Assembly: GCA_027490555.1 (NCBI GenBank)
Contig: JAIXXW010000091.1
Location: 1-14,706 of the forward strand
Direction: 5' to 3'
Length of the DNA: 14,706 nt
Origin: Comamonadaceae bacterium
GTDB lineage: Bacteria > Pseudomonadota > Gammaproteobacteria > Burkholderiales > Burkholderiaceae_C
In this document: positions 7,016 to 14,686 of the stretch, piece after piece
Layout: each line of letters starts with the position of its first letter
Numbering within the stretch: the stretch's first letter is position 1
Translations under genes and position numbers: made by a program
The notes under the pieces: model-generated
Database searches by the model: none
What the model saw: the letters and a program-made list of their open reading frames with translations, nothing else
What the model was told of the DNA's origin: nothing

Positions 7016-8296
7016 TCAGGTGCGGATTTCGCCTTCACCGAGGACCACGTACTTGAGCGAGGTCAGGCCCTCGATGCCGACCGGCCCGCGTGCGTGGAAC
7101 TTGTCGGTGCTGATGCCGATCTCGGCACCCAAACCGTATTCGAAACCATCTGCAAAACGGGTGCTGGTGTTCACCATCACACTGGCCGAGTCCACTTCGC
7201 GCAAAAAGCGCTGGGCATGCATGTGGTCGCGGGTCAGGATGGCGTCGGTGTGGTGGCTGCTGTAGTGGTTGATGTGGGCCACCGCCTGGTCCAGGCCGTC
7301 CACCACCTTGATGCTGATGATGGGCGCGAGGTATTCCTCGAACCAGTCCTGCTCGGTGGCGTCCTTCAGCAGGGCCCCGGGGACCTGGCTCAAAATGGCC
7401 TTGGCATCGGGGCAGCAGCGCATCTCGACCCCTTTGGCGGCATAAATGGCGCCAATCCTGGGCAGGAACTCGTGCGCCACCGCGCGCGCCACCAGCAGGC
7501 TTTCGCTGGCGTTGCAGGGGCTGTATTTTTGTGTCTTGGCGTTGTCGGCCACCTTGACGGCCATCTCGAGGTCGCAGGGGTGGTCCACATAGGTGTGGCA
7601 ATTGCCATCCAGGTGCTTGATGACAGGCACCTTGGCTTCTGCGCTGATGCGCTCGATCAGGCCCTTGCCGCCACGCGGGATGACCACATCCACCCATTGC
7701 GGCATGGTGATCAGCTGGCCCACGGCGGCGCGGTCGGTGGTCTGCACCAGCTGCACCGCATCGACCGGCAAACCGCTGTCCTGGAGCGCCTGCTGGACCA
7801 GCTGGGCCAGGGCCTTGTTGGAGTCGATGGCCTCGGAGCCGCCGCGCAAGATGCAGGCATTGCCGCTCTTGATGGACAGGCTGGCCGCTTCGATGGTCAC
7901 GTTGGGGCGGCTTTCGAAGATCATGCCGAACACACCGATGGGCACGCGCATCTGGCCCACACGGATGCCGCTGGGCACCTGCTTCATGCCGATGATCTCG
8001 CCAATCACATCGGGCATGGCCGCCAGCTGTTCACACCCTTGGGCGCAGGTTTCCAGCACTTGGGGGCTGAGTTTCAGGCGGTCCACCATCGGCGCGCTCA
8101 GGCCGGCAGCGCGGGCGCGCTCCAGGTCCTTGGCGTTGTCCTGCTGCAAGGCCTGGGTGTTGTCGCGCAGCAAGGCCGCCAGGCGGCGCAAAGCCTGGTT
8201 TTTGGTGGCAGCCGAGGCCTTGGCCATCCGCACGGAAGCTTGTTTGGCCTGCAGGCCCAGGGCTTGCACGTGTTCGGCGGTGTTCATTTCGGTCAT
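7016..8296 (-). CDS. proA: Glutamate-5-semialdehyde dehydrogenase (gamma-glutamyl phosphate reductase)
   Basis: ProA reduces gamma-glutamyl phosphate with NADPH to glutamate-5-semialdehyde, the second step of proline synthesis. The protein has 426 residues from the chosen start, matching the family (about 415-430). The aldehyde-dehydrogenase fold is clear: IGVFGMIFESRPNVTIEAA (120-138), the Rossmann part with LRGGSEAIDSN (150-160), VIPRGGKGLI (205-214), HLDGNCHTYVD (228-238), and KYSPCNASESLLV (257-269) with the nucleophile Cys261. The reading frame is open back to 8398, but residues before MTEMNTAEH have no family resemblance and overlap holA. ATG 8296 is chosen; ATG 8287 is an alternative, and both have weak Shine-Dalgarno sequences. 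The gene starts 29 bases after the holA stop. The partner proB is not in this window. Confidence 0.96.
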   Translation of the reverse strand: MTEMNTAEHVQALGLQAKQASVRMAKASAATKNQALRRLAALLRDNTQALQQDNAKDLERARAAGLSAPMVDRLKLSPQVLETCAQGCEQLAAMPDVIGEIIGMKQVPSGIRVGQMRVPIGVFGMIFESRPNVTIEAASLSIKSGNACILRGGSEAIDSNKALAQLVQQALQDSGLPVDAVQLVQTTDRAAVGQLITMPQWVDVVIPRGGKGLIERISAEAKVPVIKHLDGNCHTYVDHPCDLEMAVKVADNAKTQKYSPCNASESLLVARAVAHEFLPRIGAIYAAKGVEMRCCPDAKAILSQVPGALLKDATEQDWFEEYLAPIISIKVVDGLDQAVAHINHYSSHHTDAILTRDHMHAQRFLREVDSASVMVNTSTRFADGFEYGLGAEIGISTDKFHARGPVGIEGLTSLKYVVLGEGEIRT

Positions 8297-8325
8297 GCGC
8301 TTATTTTCGCAGATCGACAAGCCGC

Positions 8326-9378
8326 TCAGCGCGCGCTGCAAAACCGGGAGAAGCGCAGGGCCAGACGTTGCAGGGCTTGCCAGGGTTCGGTGGGCCAATC
8401 GGCGACTTTGAGGCCTTTGACAATGCCGTCCACCTGGTGCGCCGCCTGCAACAGGCCATTCAGGCGGGCGGGCGTCATGCGTGGCAGGACGCGCTCGAAC
8501 AGGCGCTCGCGCGGTCCCCAGACCCGCTGTTCCCGCAAGGCCATGGGCAGGGGTTTGCCAGCGGCGATGGCGTCTTTCACGCGTTTGAGGGCGCGGATGT
8601 CTTCGGCCAGGGTGTAGTGCACCAGCACCGCCGCCTCGCCTTCGGCCTGCAGGCCATCGAGCATGCGCTGCACCCGGCCGACTTGGCCCGACAACACGGC
8701 CTCGGACAACTTGAACACGTCGTAACGGGCCACATGGACCACCGCCGATTCCACCTGCGCCTGGCTGAGCTCACCGGGCGGGTACAACAAGCCCAGCTTC
8801 TGGATTTCCTGGTGTGCAGCCAGCAGGTTGCCCTCGACACGGTCGGCAAAAAACTGCAAGGTGCGCTGGCCTTCCTCACCGGCCACCACGCGCTGGCCCT
8901 GTTGTTGCAGGCGCAGCGCAATCCACTCGGGCAGGGCACTGCGCTCCACCGTGTCCACCGGGATCGACACACCGCCATTTTCGAGGGCCGCGAACCAGGC
9001 CCCTTTGCGGGTGGGCGCATCCAGGCGCGGCAGCAAGACCAGGGTCAGCGTGCTGTCCTCGCCCTGGGCGGACGCCGCCAGTTGCTGCAGGGCCGTGCTG
9101 CCTTCTTTGCCCGGTTTGCCGGAGGGCACACGGACCTCCACGATTTGCTTGTCGGCAAACAGACTGAGCGAGCCGCCTGCGGCCAGCACTTCGCTCCAGT
9201 CAAAGTGCGCGCCCGAGACGGTGAACACGCTGCGTTCGGTGTAGCCCTGTGCACGGGCGCTCGCCCGGATCGCATCGGCGGCTTCCTGCTGCAACAGCGG
9301 CTCATCACCGTGCAACACATACAGGCTGCGCAAACCTTTTTGCAGGTGCGCCGACAACTGGGAAAGGGCCAGCTGCAT
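8326..9378 (-). CDS. holA: DNA polymerase III subunit delta
   Basis: The delta subunit of the clamp-loader complex opens the beta sliding clamp so that it can be placed on DNA. The 350-residue length is typical. The N-terminal AAA+-like domain contains LYVLHGDEPLLQQEAADAIR (19-38); the degenerate nucleotide site, which lacks a true Walker A lysine, is normal for delta. FADRVEGNLLAAHQEIQKLGLL (177-198) is the well-conserved lid-domain block. The C-terminal third is the collar domain used for assembling the pentamer. The start is ATG at 9378-9376, with GAGG five bases upstream fused to the lptE stop. Its position after leuS and lptE is a common proteobacterial order and supports the call. Confidence 0.93.
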   Translation of the reverse strand: MQLALSQLSAHLQKGLRSLYVLHGDEPLLQQEAADAIRASARAQGYTERSVFTVSGAHFDWSEVLAAGGSLSLFADKQIVEVRVPSGKPGKEGSTALQQLAASAQGEDSTLTLVLLPRLDAPTRKGAWFAALENGGVSIPVDTVERSALPEWIALRLQQQGQRVVAGEEGQRTLQFFADRVEGNLLAAHQEIQKLGLLYPPGELSQAQVESAVVHVARYDVFKLSEAVLSGQVGRVQRMLDGLQAEGEAAVLVHYTLAEDIRALKRVKDAIAAGKPLPMALREQRVWGPRERLFERVLPRMTPARLNGLLQAAHQVDGIVKGLKVADWPTEPWQALQRLALRFSRFCSAR

Positions 9379-9383
9379 CGGGG

Positions 9384-9388
9384 CCTCA
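9384..9388 (-). promoter_or_regulatory. Stop-fused Shine-Dalgarno sequence for holA
   Basis: The lptE stop TGA (9388-9386) is extended to TGAGG, placing GAGG five bases before the holA ATG at 9378. The same TGAGGCCCCG string occurs at the kup/yqiA junction. It implies coupled translation of lptE and holA. Confidence 0.6.
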
Positions 9389-9934
9389 GGGTTTGGCAGC
9401 GGAGCGGGGCGCTGCCTGCTCGGGCCGCTTGACCATCGCCAAGCGGCGCATGATCTGCTGCACGATGTCGGTTTGCATGTCTCGGTAGATCATCGCCTGC
9501 TCGATCTCCTTGGACAGGGCGGCGGTTTCGGTGAAGCTCAGATCGCGCTGCTGGGCCAGCTCCACCTCGTCGATCCAGACCGCACCGTCGGGCGAACGCA
9601 AGCGAAACCTGACGCGCAGGCGCAATTGCAATTCACGCACCTGGCCCAAGGCGTTGAGGCCCACCACCACCTGCTGGCGCTCTTCGCCCAGGATGTCCAA
9701 AATGACATCGGCCTTGAGCATCTGCGCGGGGTCGGTCCAGACATCGATGCGCCCGGTGCCCAGCAGATAGCGGCGCAACTCCACCCCCAAAGGCGAGGCG
9801 ATCGCAAAATTGGCGTAAAGCGTCTTGAAGGGGAAGTCGCCCACGCTGCGCAACTGAAAGCCACAGGCCGACAAAACTGCGGCCACAGGCACCGCCAGCC
9901 AGCCCGACAAAAAAGAGCGGCGTGGGGTGCTCAT
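9386..9934 (-). CDS. lptE: LPS-assembly lipoprotein LptE
   Basis: LptE is an outer-membrane lipoprotein that plugs the LptD barrel and helps deliver lipopolysaccharide to the cell surface. The protein has 182 residues. It begins with a basic, hydrophobic lipoprotein signal (MSTPRRSFLSGW...) ending in the lipobox LSAC, with the acylated Cys24, followed by GFQLR, the usual first residues of mature LptE. The remainder (VELRRYLLGTG; ELQLRLRVRFRL; RDLSFTETAALSKEIEQAMIYRDM) fits the two-helix, four-strand LptE fold. The tail is Arg/Ala/Pro-rich. The start is ATG at 9934-9932; a TTG two codons upstream (9940) is in frame but less likely. The gene lies 12 bases after the leuS stop and overlaps holA's Shine-Dalgarno sequence. 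Confidence 0.93.
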   Translation of the reverse strand: MSTPRRSFLSGWLAVPVAAVLSACGFQLRSVGDFPFKTLYANFAIASPLGVELRRYLLGTGRIDVWTDPAQMLKADVILDILGEERQQVVVGLNALGQVRELQLRLRVRFRLRSPDGAVWIDEVELAQQRDLSFTETAALSKEIEQAMIYRDMQTDIVQQIMRRLAMVKRPEQAAPRSAAKP

Positions 9935-9946
9935 GGACAAAGGCTT

Positions 9947-12712
9947 TCAGACCACCACATTGACCAAACGCCCCGGCACCACGATGACCTTCTTGGGGGC
10001 AGCACCGGCAGCCTGCTTGACAAAGGCTTCGTGGGCCAAGGCGGCGGCCTCGATCTGGGCCTTGTCGGCCGTGGCGGGCACCACGATGGCACCGCGCAGC
10101 TTGCCATTGATCTGCAGCACCAACTCGATCTGGTCGCGCGCCAGCGCCGATTCGTCCACGCGGGGCCAGGGGGCATCGAGCAATTCGCCCACAGCCTGGG
10201 CATAGCCCAGTTGCTGCCAGATCTCGTCGGTGATGTGGGGGCAGGCGGGGTAGAGCATGCGCATCAGGATCGAGACACCTTCGCACAGGGCTGCGCTGTC
10301 CCCCGCCTGATGCGGTCCACTGGTTTCGGGTGTGAAGTCTTCCAGCGCATTGAGCAATTTCATGCAACCGGACACCACGGTGTTGTACTGCATGCGCTCG
10401 TAGTCGTAACCGACTTGCTTGAGCACCAGGTGCATCTCGCGGCGCAGCGCTTTGGCCGCTTCGCCCAGTGCGGCCTGGCTCAGGTCCTGCCCTGTGGCCG
10501 AGCGCAGCAGCCCATGGTGCTTGAAGGCGAAGTTCCAGACCCGGCGCAAAAAGCGGTAACTGCCTTCCACGGCCGAATCGTTCCACTCCAGGGTCACTTC
10601 GGGCGGCGCGGTGAACATGGTGTACAGGCGTGCGGTGTCGGCGCCGTACTTCTCGATCAGGTCCTGCGGGTCCACGCCGTTGTTCTTGGACTTGGACATG
10701 GTGCCCACGCCCTCGTAATCGATGGGCGTGCCCACGGGCAGCCGGCCATCGCCGCTGTCGGCTTCGTTCTTCAGGCGGGCGCCCACGATCTTGCCGCTGG
10801 CGTCCAGCACGTGCTCCACGTCATGTGGCCAGAAATAGTCCTTGCCACCCTTGGCGGTGCGGCGGGAATAGATGTGGTTGAGCACCATACCCTGCGTGAG
10901 CAACTTGCTGAAAGGCTCGTCGACCTTGACCAGGCCCAGATCGCGCATGACCTTGGTCCAAAAGCGCGCATACAGCAGGTGCAAGATGGCGTGCTCGATG
11001 CCGCCGATGTACTGGTCCATGCCGCTGCCGCCAGTGGCGTGCTGTTGATCTCGCATCCAGTAGTCGGCGCCGTCCGCGACCATCTTCTGGTCATTGGTCG
11101 GGTCGCAGTAGCGCATGAAGTACCAGGACGAATCCACAAAGGTGTCCATGGTGTCGGTCTCGCGGCGGGCAGGTTTGCCACACACCGGGCAGGTCACGCC
11201 CGCATGAAAAGCCTCGTGCTTGTGCAGCGGGTTGCCCGAACCGTCGGGGATGCAGTCTTGCGGCAGCACCACCGGCAGGTCTTTTTCGGGCACAGGCACC
11301 GCGCCGTGTTCGTCGCAATGGATGATGGGGATCGGCGTGCCCCAGTAGCGCTGGCGGCTGATGCCCCAGTCGCGCAGACGCCAGGTGGTTTTCTTCTCGC
11401 CCAGGCCTTTGGCGGCCAAGAGTTCAGCCACTTTGTTAACGGCCGCCTTGTAGGCCAGGCCGTCGAGTTCGCCCGAGTTGACGCAGACACCTTCTTTGGT
11501 GGCGTACCACTCGGTCCAGACCGAGGCGTCGAAACTGGCACCGCCCGCGCCCGAGGCCGAGGCCGAGCCCCCAGCGGCCGGCGCCAGCGCAATCACCTGC
11601 TGGATCGGCAGTTGGTACTTGAGCGCGAAAGCAAAGTCTCGCTCGTCGTGCGCGGGCACGCCCATCACCGCGCCGTCGCCATAGCCCATGAGCACATAGT
11701 TGCCGACCCAGACCTCGACCTGCGCGCCCGTCAGCGGGTGCGTGACAAAAAGGCCGGTGCGCATGCCCTTTTTCTCTTGCGTGGCCAGCTCGGCCTCGGT
11801 GGTGCCACCGGTTTTGCACGCCTCCAGGAAGGCGGCCAGCGCCGGGTTGCTGACGGCGGCGTGCAAGGCCAGTGGGTGCTCGGCCGCCACCGCGCAAAAG
11901 GTCACGCCCATGATGGTGTCGGCACGCGTGGTGAAGACGTACATCTTGCCGTCACCGATCAAGGCACCGTCAGCGCCTCGGATGTCGTGCGTGAACGCAA
12001 AGCGCACGCCCTCGCTCTTGCCGATCCAGTTCTCCTGCATCAGGCGGACCTTGTCAGGCCAGCCGTTCAGGGTTGCCTTGTCGTTGCCGATCTGCACATG
12101 GTCGAGCAGCTCTTGCGCGTAGGCGGTGATGTTCAGGTAGTAGCCGGGGATCTCGCGCTTTTCGACCGGTGCACCGGTGCGCCAGCCTTTGCCGTCGATC
12201 ACCTGCTCGTTGGCCAGCACGGTCTGGTCCACCGGGTCCCAGTTCACCACCTGGGTCTTGCGGTAGGCGATGCCTTTTTCCAGCATCTTCAAAAACAGCC
12301 ATTGGTTCCACTTGTAGTAAGTGGGGTCGCAGGTGGCGACCTCGCGCGACCAGTCGATGGCCAGCCCCATCGCCTGCATCTGTTTTTTCATGTACGCGAT
12401 GTTCTCGTACGTCCATTTGGCCGGGGGCACGCCATTTTTGAGCGCCGCGTTCTCGGCGGGCAGGCCAAAGGCGTCCCAGCCCATGGGCATGAGCACGTTG
12501 TAGCCCTTCATGCGCAGGCTGCGCGTGAGCATGTCGTTGATGGTGTAGTTGCGCACATGCCCCATGTGCAGCTTGCCGCTGGGGTAGGGCAGCATGGAGC
12601 AGGCGTAAAACTTCTGTTTGCGGGCGTCTTCGGTGACGCGGTAGGCATCGCGGGCGGTCCAGCGGGCCTGGGCTGCGGGTTCGACTTCGAGGTGGTTGTA
12701 CTTGTCTTGCAT
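9947..12712 (-). CDS. leuS: Leucyl-tRNA synthetase
   Basis: Charges tRNA-Leu with leucine and removes mischarged amino acids. This is a class I synthetase of 921 residues, longer than the roughly 860 of E. coli. The HIGH motif appears as PYPSGKLHMGHVRNYTI (HMGH 49-52) and the KMSKS motif as TMSKSKNN (Met672). The CP1 editing domain contains TRADTIMGVTF (about 261-271) and GAVMGVPAHDERDF (about 347-360). A Cys pair, CPVC (508-511), is followed by TFVDSSWYFMRYC. An Ala/Gly/Ser-rich segment (377-393) follows the editing motif and accounts for part of the extra length. The start is ATG at 12712; MQDKYNHLEVE fits the family. The gene begins 66 bases after the exbD-like stop and is followed by lptE and holA, the classic order. 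Confidence 0.98.
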   Translation of the reverse strand: MQDKYNHLEVEPAAQARWTARDAYRVTEDARKQKFYACSMLPYPSGKLHMGHVRNYTINDMLTRSLRMKGYNVLMPMGWDAFGLPAENAALKNGVPPAKWTYENIAYMKKQMQAMGLAIDWSREVATCDPTYYKWNQWLFLKMLEKGIAYRKTQVVNWDPVDQTVLANEQVIDGKGWRTGAPVEKREIPGYYLNITAYAQELLDHVQIGNDKATLNGWPDKVRLMQENWIGKSEGVRFAFTHDIRGADGALIGDGKMYVFTTRADTIMGVTFCAVAAEHPLALHAAVSNPALAAFLEACKTGGTTEAELATQEKKGMRTGLFVTHPLTGAQVEVWVGNYVLMGYGDGAVMGVPAHDERDFAFALKYQLPIQQVIALAPAAGGSASASGAGGASFDASVWTEWYATKEGVCVNSGELDGLAYKAAVNKVAELLAAKGLGEKKTTWRLRDWGISRQRYWGTPIPIIHCDEHGAVPVPEKDLPVVLPQDCIPDGSGNPLHKHEAFHAGVTCPVCGKPARRETDTMDTFVDSSWYFMRYCDPTNDQKMVADGADYWMRDQQHATGGSGMDQYIGGIEHAILHLLYARFWTKVMRDLGLVKVDEPFSKLLTQGMVLNHIYSRRTAKGGKDYFWPHDVEHVLDASGKIVGARLKNEADSGDGRLPVGTPIDYEGVGTMSKSKNNGVDPQDLIEKYGADTARLYTMFTAPPEVTLEWNDSAVEGSYRFLRRVWNFAFKHHGLLRSATGQDLSQAALGEAAKALRREMHLVLKQVGYDYERMQYNTVVSGCMKLLNALEDFTPETSGPHQAGDSAALCEGVSILMRMLYPACPHITDEIWQQLGYAQAVGELLDAPWPRVDESALARDQIELVLQINGKLRGAIVVPATADKAQIEAAALAHEAFVKQAAGAAPKKVIVVPGRLVNVVV
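11552..11569 (+). repeat. Short GC-rich tandem repeat (about three 6-bp units) inside leuS
   Basis: The plus strand reads CGAGGC CGAGGC CGAGCC, two perfect units and one near-perfect. It encodes part of the Ala/Gly/Ser-rich stretch of LeuS (around residues 382-387). Because the unit is a multiple of three, slippage would change protein length without shifting the frame. Confidence 0.6.
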
Positions 12713-12720
12713 AGGGCTAA

Positions 12721-12726
12721 ATTGTA
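12721..12726 (-). promoter_or_regulatory. Possible -10 box just before leuS
   Basis: TACAAT matches five of six bases of TATAAT and ends eight bases before the leuS ATG. A start of transcription at the usual distance would give an almost leaderless message. No convincing -35 hexamer lies 16-18 bases upstream and there is no clear Shine-Dalgarno sequence, so this is tentative. Confidence 0.25.
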
Positions 12727-12728
12727 GG

Positions 12729-12743
12729 CCCTCGCTCCGAGGG
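12729..12743 (-). other. Perfect 6-bp hairpin between exbD-like gene and leuS
   Basis: CCCTCG and CGAGGG pair perfectly around a three-base loop. On the minus strand it is followed by CCTACAATTT, only a short T-run, so it is at best a weak terminator for the upstream genes. It lies in the 66-base gap, directly before the -10-like box. Confidence 0.35.
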
Positions 12744-12778
12744 ATCGGCCCGTGCGGCCTGCGCCCAGACCAGGTCCC

Positions 12779-13198
12779 TCAAGGGGCCTTCAGCTGCGCC
12801 ACAAAGCCGATCCGGGTCAAGCCCGCCTTTTGGGCCAGGCCCATGGCCTCCACCACCTGGCCATACGGCACCGAAGCGTCGGCCCGCAGCTCCAGCTCGG
12901 TCAGGGGGTTGCGCCGCGCCAGCTCGCTCAGGTGCGCCCTCAAGGCCTCTGCGGTGACGGCCTGGTCATTCAGGTAGAGCGTGCCCTGGGCGTCCACCAC
13001 CAGCACCACCGAAGCGGCCACGGCCGCAGACTCCCCTCCTTCGCTTTGGGGCAAATCGAGGCGGATGGCGCTGGTCAACAAGGGGGCGGTGACCATGAAG
13101 ATCACCAGCAGCACCAGCATCACATCCACCAAAGGCGTCACATTGATGTCGCTCATCGGCGCGTCGAGGGGGCGACTGGACAAGCGACCAAAAGCCAT
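12779..13198 (-). CDS. ExbD/TolR-family biopolymer transport protein
   Basis: A 139-residue inner-membrane protein with one membrane helix and a periplasmic domain. It is the partner of ExbB/TolQ-type channels that use the proton gradient to drive outer-membrane processes. DAPMSDINVTPLVDVMLVLLV (split as DAPMSDINV 12-20 and TPLVDVMLVLLV 21-32) is the family signature. Asp25 is the proton-carrying aspartate within the helix (about 22-44). The periplasmic part includes LELRADASVPYGQVVEAMGLAQ-like sequence near 102-123, typical of the ExbD/TolR fold. The start is ATG at 13198, six bases after the upstream stop. The two genes form a pair with no tonB, tolA or pal nearby, so I cannot say whether it is ExbD or TolR by function and leave the symbol empty. 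Confidence 0.93.
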   Translation of the reverse strand: MAFGRLSSRPLDAPMSDINVTPLVDVMLVLLVIFMVTAPLLTSAIRLDLPQSEGGESAAVAASVVLVVDAQGTLYLNDQAVTAEALRAHLSELARRNPLTELELRADASVPYGQVVEAMGLAQKAGLTRIGFVAQLKAP

Positions 13199-13204
13199 GC
13201 CGTC

Positions 13205-13849
13205 TCAGCCCCTGGAGCTTGCCAGGAGGGCGCGCACATCGTGCGCAAAGCCTTCCAATTCGATCTCGATCTGCGCGATCCGTCGGCCCAGAAAGTTGTA
13301 GCCCAAGACCGCAGGAATGGCGACGGCCAGACCGGCTGCGGTCATGACCAAGGCCTCGCCGACGGGGCCCACGATGTCCTCGATGCGCACCGCGCCCCCT
13401 GCGGCCATCCCGGTCAGGGCATTGAAGATGCCCCAGACCGTGCCCAGCAAGCCGATGAAGGGCGAGATCGAACCGGCCGTGGCCAGCAAAATCTGCCCCC
13501 ACTGCAGACGGCGCAAGACCGACTGCATCGCGTCGCGCAAGACCCGGGTGAGTTGTTCGTGGCGGTCTCCGCAGGCGGCCAAAGTGCCCCCCAAAGGCAG
13601 CAGCGTGGCCTCGAGCAAGGGCAGCACGCAGGCATCCCGGTCAAACTGGGCCACCCGCTGGCGCGCTTCGTCAAAGCCGGGAGACTGCCAGAAAGCGGCC
13701 ACACTGCGGGGCACGTCTTGGCGCACGCGGGAGAGCAAGCGCCACTTCCAAGCCATCACCACCCAACTGAGCACCGACAACAGCAAGAGCATGAGCGCCA
13801 GCGTCCAGCTGACCATGTCGCTGTGCTGCAAGAAGTCGGTCATGCGCAT
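13205..13849 (-). CDS. MotA/TolQ/ExbB-family proton channel protein
   Basis: A 214-residue inner-membrane protein with three predicted helices (about 12-33, 120-147 and 163-186), the ExbB/TolQ topology. SISPFIGLLGTVWGIFNAL (127-145) and GEALVMTAAGLAVAIPAVLGY (split: GEALVMTAA 164-172, GLAVAIPAVLGY 173-184) are the family signatures. Thr137 and Glu165 sit in the positions of the channel-lining polar residues of ExbB. Together with the ExbD-like partner it should form a proton-driven motor complex. The start is ATG 13849; ATG 13843 is two codons further in and equally plausible. A five-bp hairpin (13853-13866) covers the upstream region. The gene follows dapB by 21 bases and is probably co-transcribed with it. 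Confidence 0.93.
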   Translation of the reverse strand: MRMTDFLQHSDMVSWTLALMLLLLSVLSWVVMAWKWRLLSRVRQDVPRSVAAFWQSPGFDEARQRVAQFDRDACVLPLLEATLLPLGGTLAACGDRHEQLTRVLRDAMQSVLRRLQWGQILLATAGSISPFIGLLGTVWGIFNALTGMAAGGAVRIEDIVGPVGEALVMTAAGLAVAIPAVLGYNFLGRRIAQIEIELEGFAHDVRALLASSRG

Positions 13850-13870
13850 GGGGTGGTCCCAACCACAGGG

Positions 13871-14686
13871 TCAGCGCAGGTTCAACACATCGAACATGTC
13901 GAACAACCCGCGCTCGCGATCGGCCAGAAAGCGCACGGCGCGCAAGCTGCCATGGGCATAGGTGGCGCGGCTGGAGGACTTGTGCGTGACCTCGATGCGC
14001 TCGCCGGTTCCGGCGAACAACACGGTGTGATCGCCCACGATGTCACCACCGCGGATGGTCGAAAAGCCAATGGTCGAAGGGTCGCGCTCACCGGTGTGGC
14101 CAAAGCGCTCGTACACGGCGCAGGCCTCCAAATCGCGCCCCAGGGCTTGGGCCATCACCTCCCCCATCTTCAGCGCGGTGCCCGAGGGGGCATCCACCTT
14201 GTGGCGGTGGTGGGCTTCGATGATCTCGATGTCGTAGCCGGTGGGCATGGCCTGCGCGGCCATCTGCAGCAACTTGAGGGTGACGTTCACCCCCACGCTC
14301 ATGTTCGGGGCCATGACGATGGCGATGTCGCGGGCGATCTCGGTGATCTCGGCTTTTTGTGCTTCGGTGAAGCCGGTGGTGCCAATCACCGCCTTCACCC
14401 CATGCTGGCGGCAAACCTTCAGGTGCGCCAGCGTCCCTTCAGGACGGGTGAAATCGATCAGGCAAGCCGCGCCTTGCAGCCCAGCCTGCAGATCGGCGGT
14501 GACCGCCACACCTGTGCGTCGGCCCAGTGACTGGCCCGCGTCCTGGCCGATGGCGGGACTGGTCGGGATGTCCAGCGCACCGGCCAAACGGCAATCGTCG
14601 GTGGCCAAGATGGCCTCCACCAGCATGGTTCCCATGCGACCAGAGGCGCCTGCGATGGTGATGGGCAATGGATTCAGGGAAGTCAT
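13871..14686 (-). CDS. dapB: 4-hydroxy-tetrahydrodipicolinate reductase
   Basis: DapB reduces hydroxy-tetrahydrodipicolinate with NAD(P)H in the diaminopimelate pathway, which supplies lysine and the peptidoglycan cross-link residue. The 271-residue length is normal. The N-terminal Rossmann loop is GASGRMG (13-19). CLIDFTRPEG (75-84) and IGTTGF (101-106) line the nucleotide site. The substrate-binding and catalytic block is EAHHRHKVDAPSGTA (157-171), with His159 and Lys163 in the same positions as the E. coli catalytic pair. The start is ATG 14686; MTSLNPLPITIAGASGRMG places the first strand correctly. Only 20 bases lie upstream in the window. They contain GGAG twelve bases before the ATG, rather far for a Shine-Dalgarno sequence. 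The gene before it is outside the window. Confidence 0.97.
   Translation of the reverse strand: MTSLNPLPITIAGASGRMGTMLVEAILATDDCRLAGALDIPTSPAIGQDAGQSLGRRTGVAVTADLQAGLQGAACLIDFTRPEGTLAHLKVCRQHGVKAVIGTTGFTEAQKAEITEIARDIAIVMAPNMSVGVNVTLKLLQMAAQAMPTGYDIEIIEAHHRHKVDAPSGTALKMGEVMAQALGRDLEACAVYERFGHTGERDPSTIGFSTIRGGDIVGDHTVLFAGTGERIEVTHKSSSRATYAHGSLRAVRFLADRERGLFDMFDVLNLR

Noticed and set aside
8297..8398. N-terminal extension of proA to an upstream start
   Set aside because: The frame is open, but the extra 34 residues lack family similarity and overlap the end of holA. The start at 8296 gives the normal ProA length.
5516..8617. A stop-free plus-strand frame of more than 1000 codons across kup leader, gshA, proA and the end of holA
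   Set aside because: gshA and proA happen to share the same phase, so the codon-aligned antisense frame stays open across both and the gap between them. There is no domain, promoter or ribosome site of its own.
9473..12727. A stop-free plus-strand frame of more than 1000 codons opposite lptE and leuS
   Set aside because: It is exactly codon-aligned with leuS and lptE on the other strand. Its stops would need TTA, CTA or TCA sense codons, which GC-rich genes rarely use. The translated sequence is His/Gln/Gly/Val-rich with no recognisable domain.
12752..14530. Long plus-strand frame opposite exbD-like, exbB-like and dapB genes
   Set aside because: All three minus-strand genes are in the matching phase and carry clear family motifs. 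The plus-strand translation is low-complexity and His/Gln-rich.
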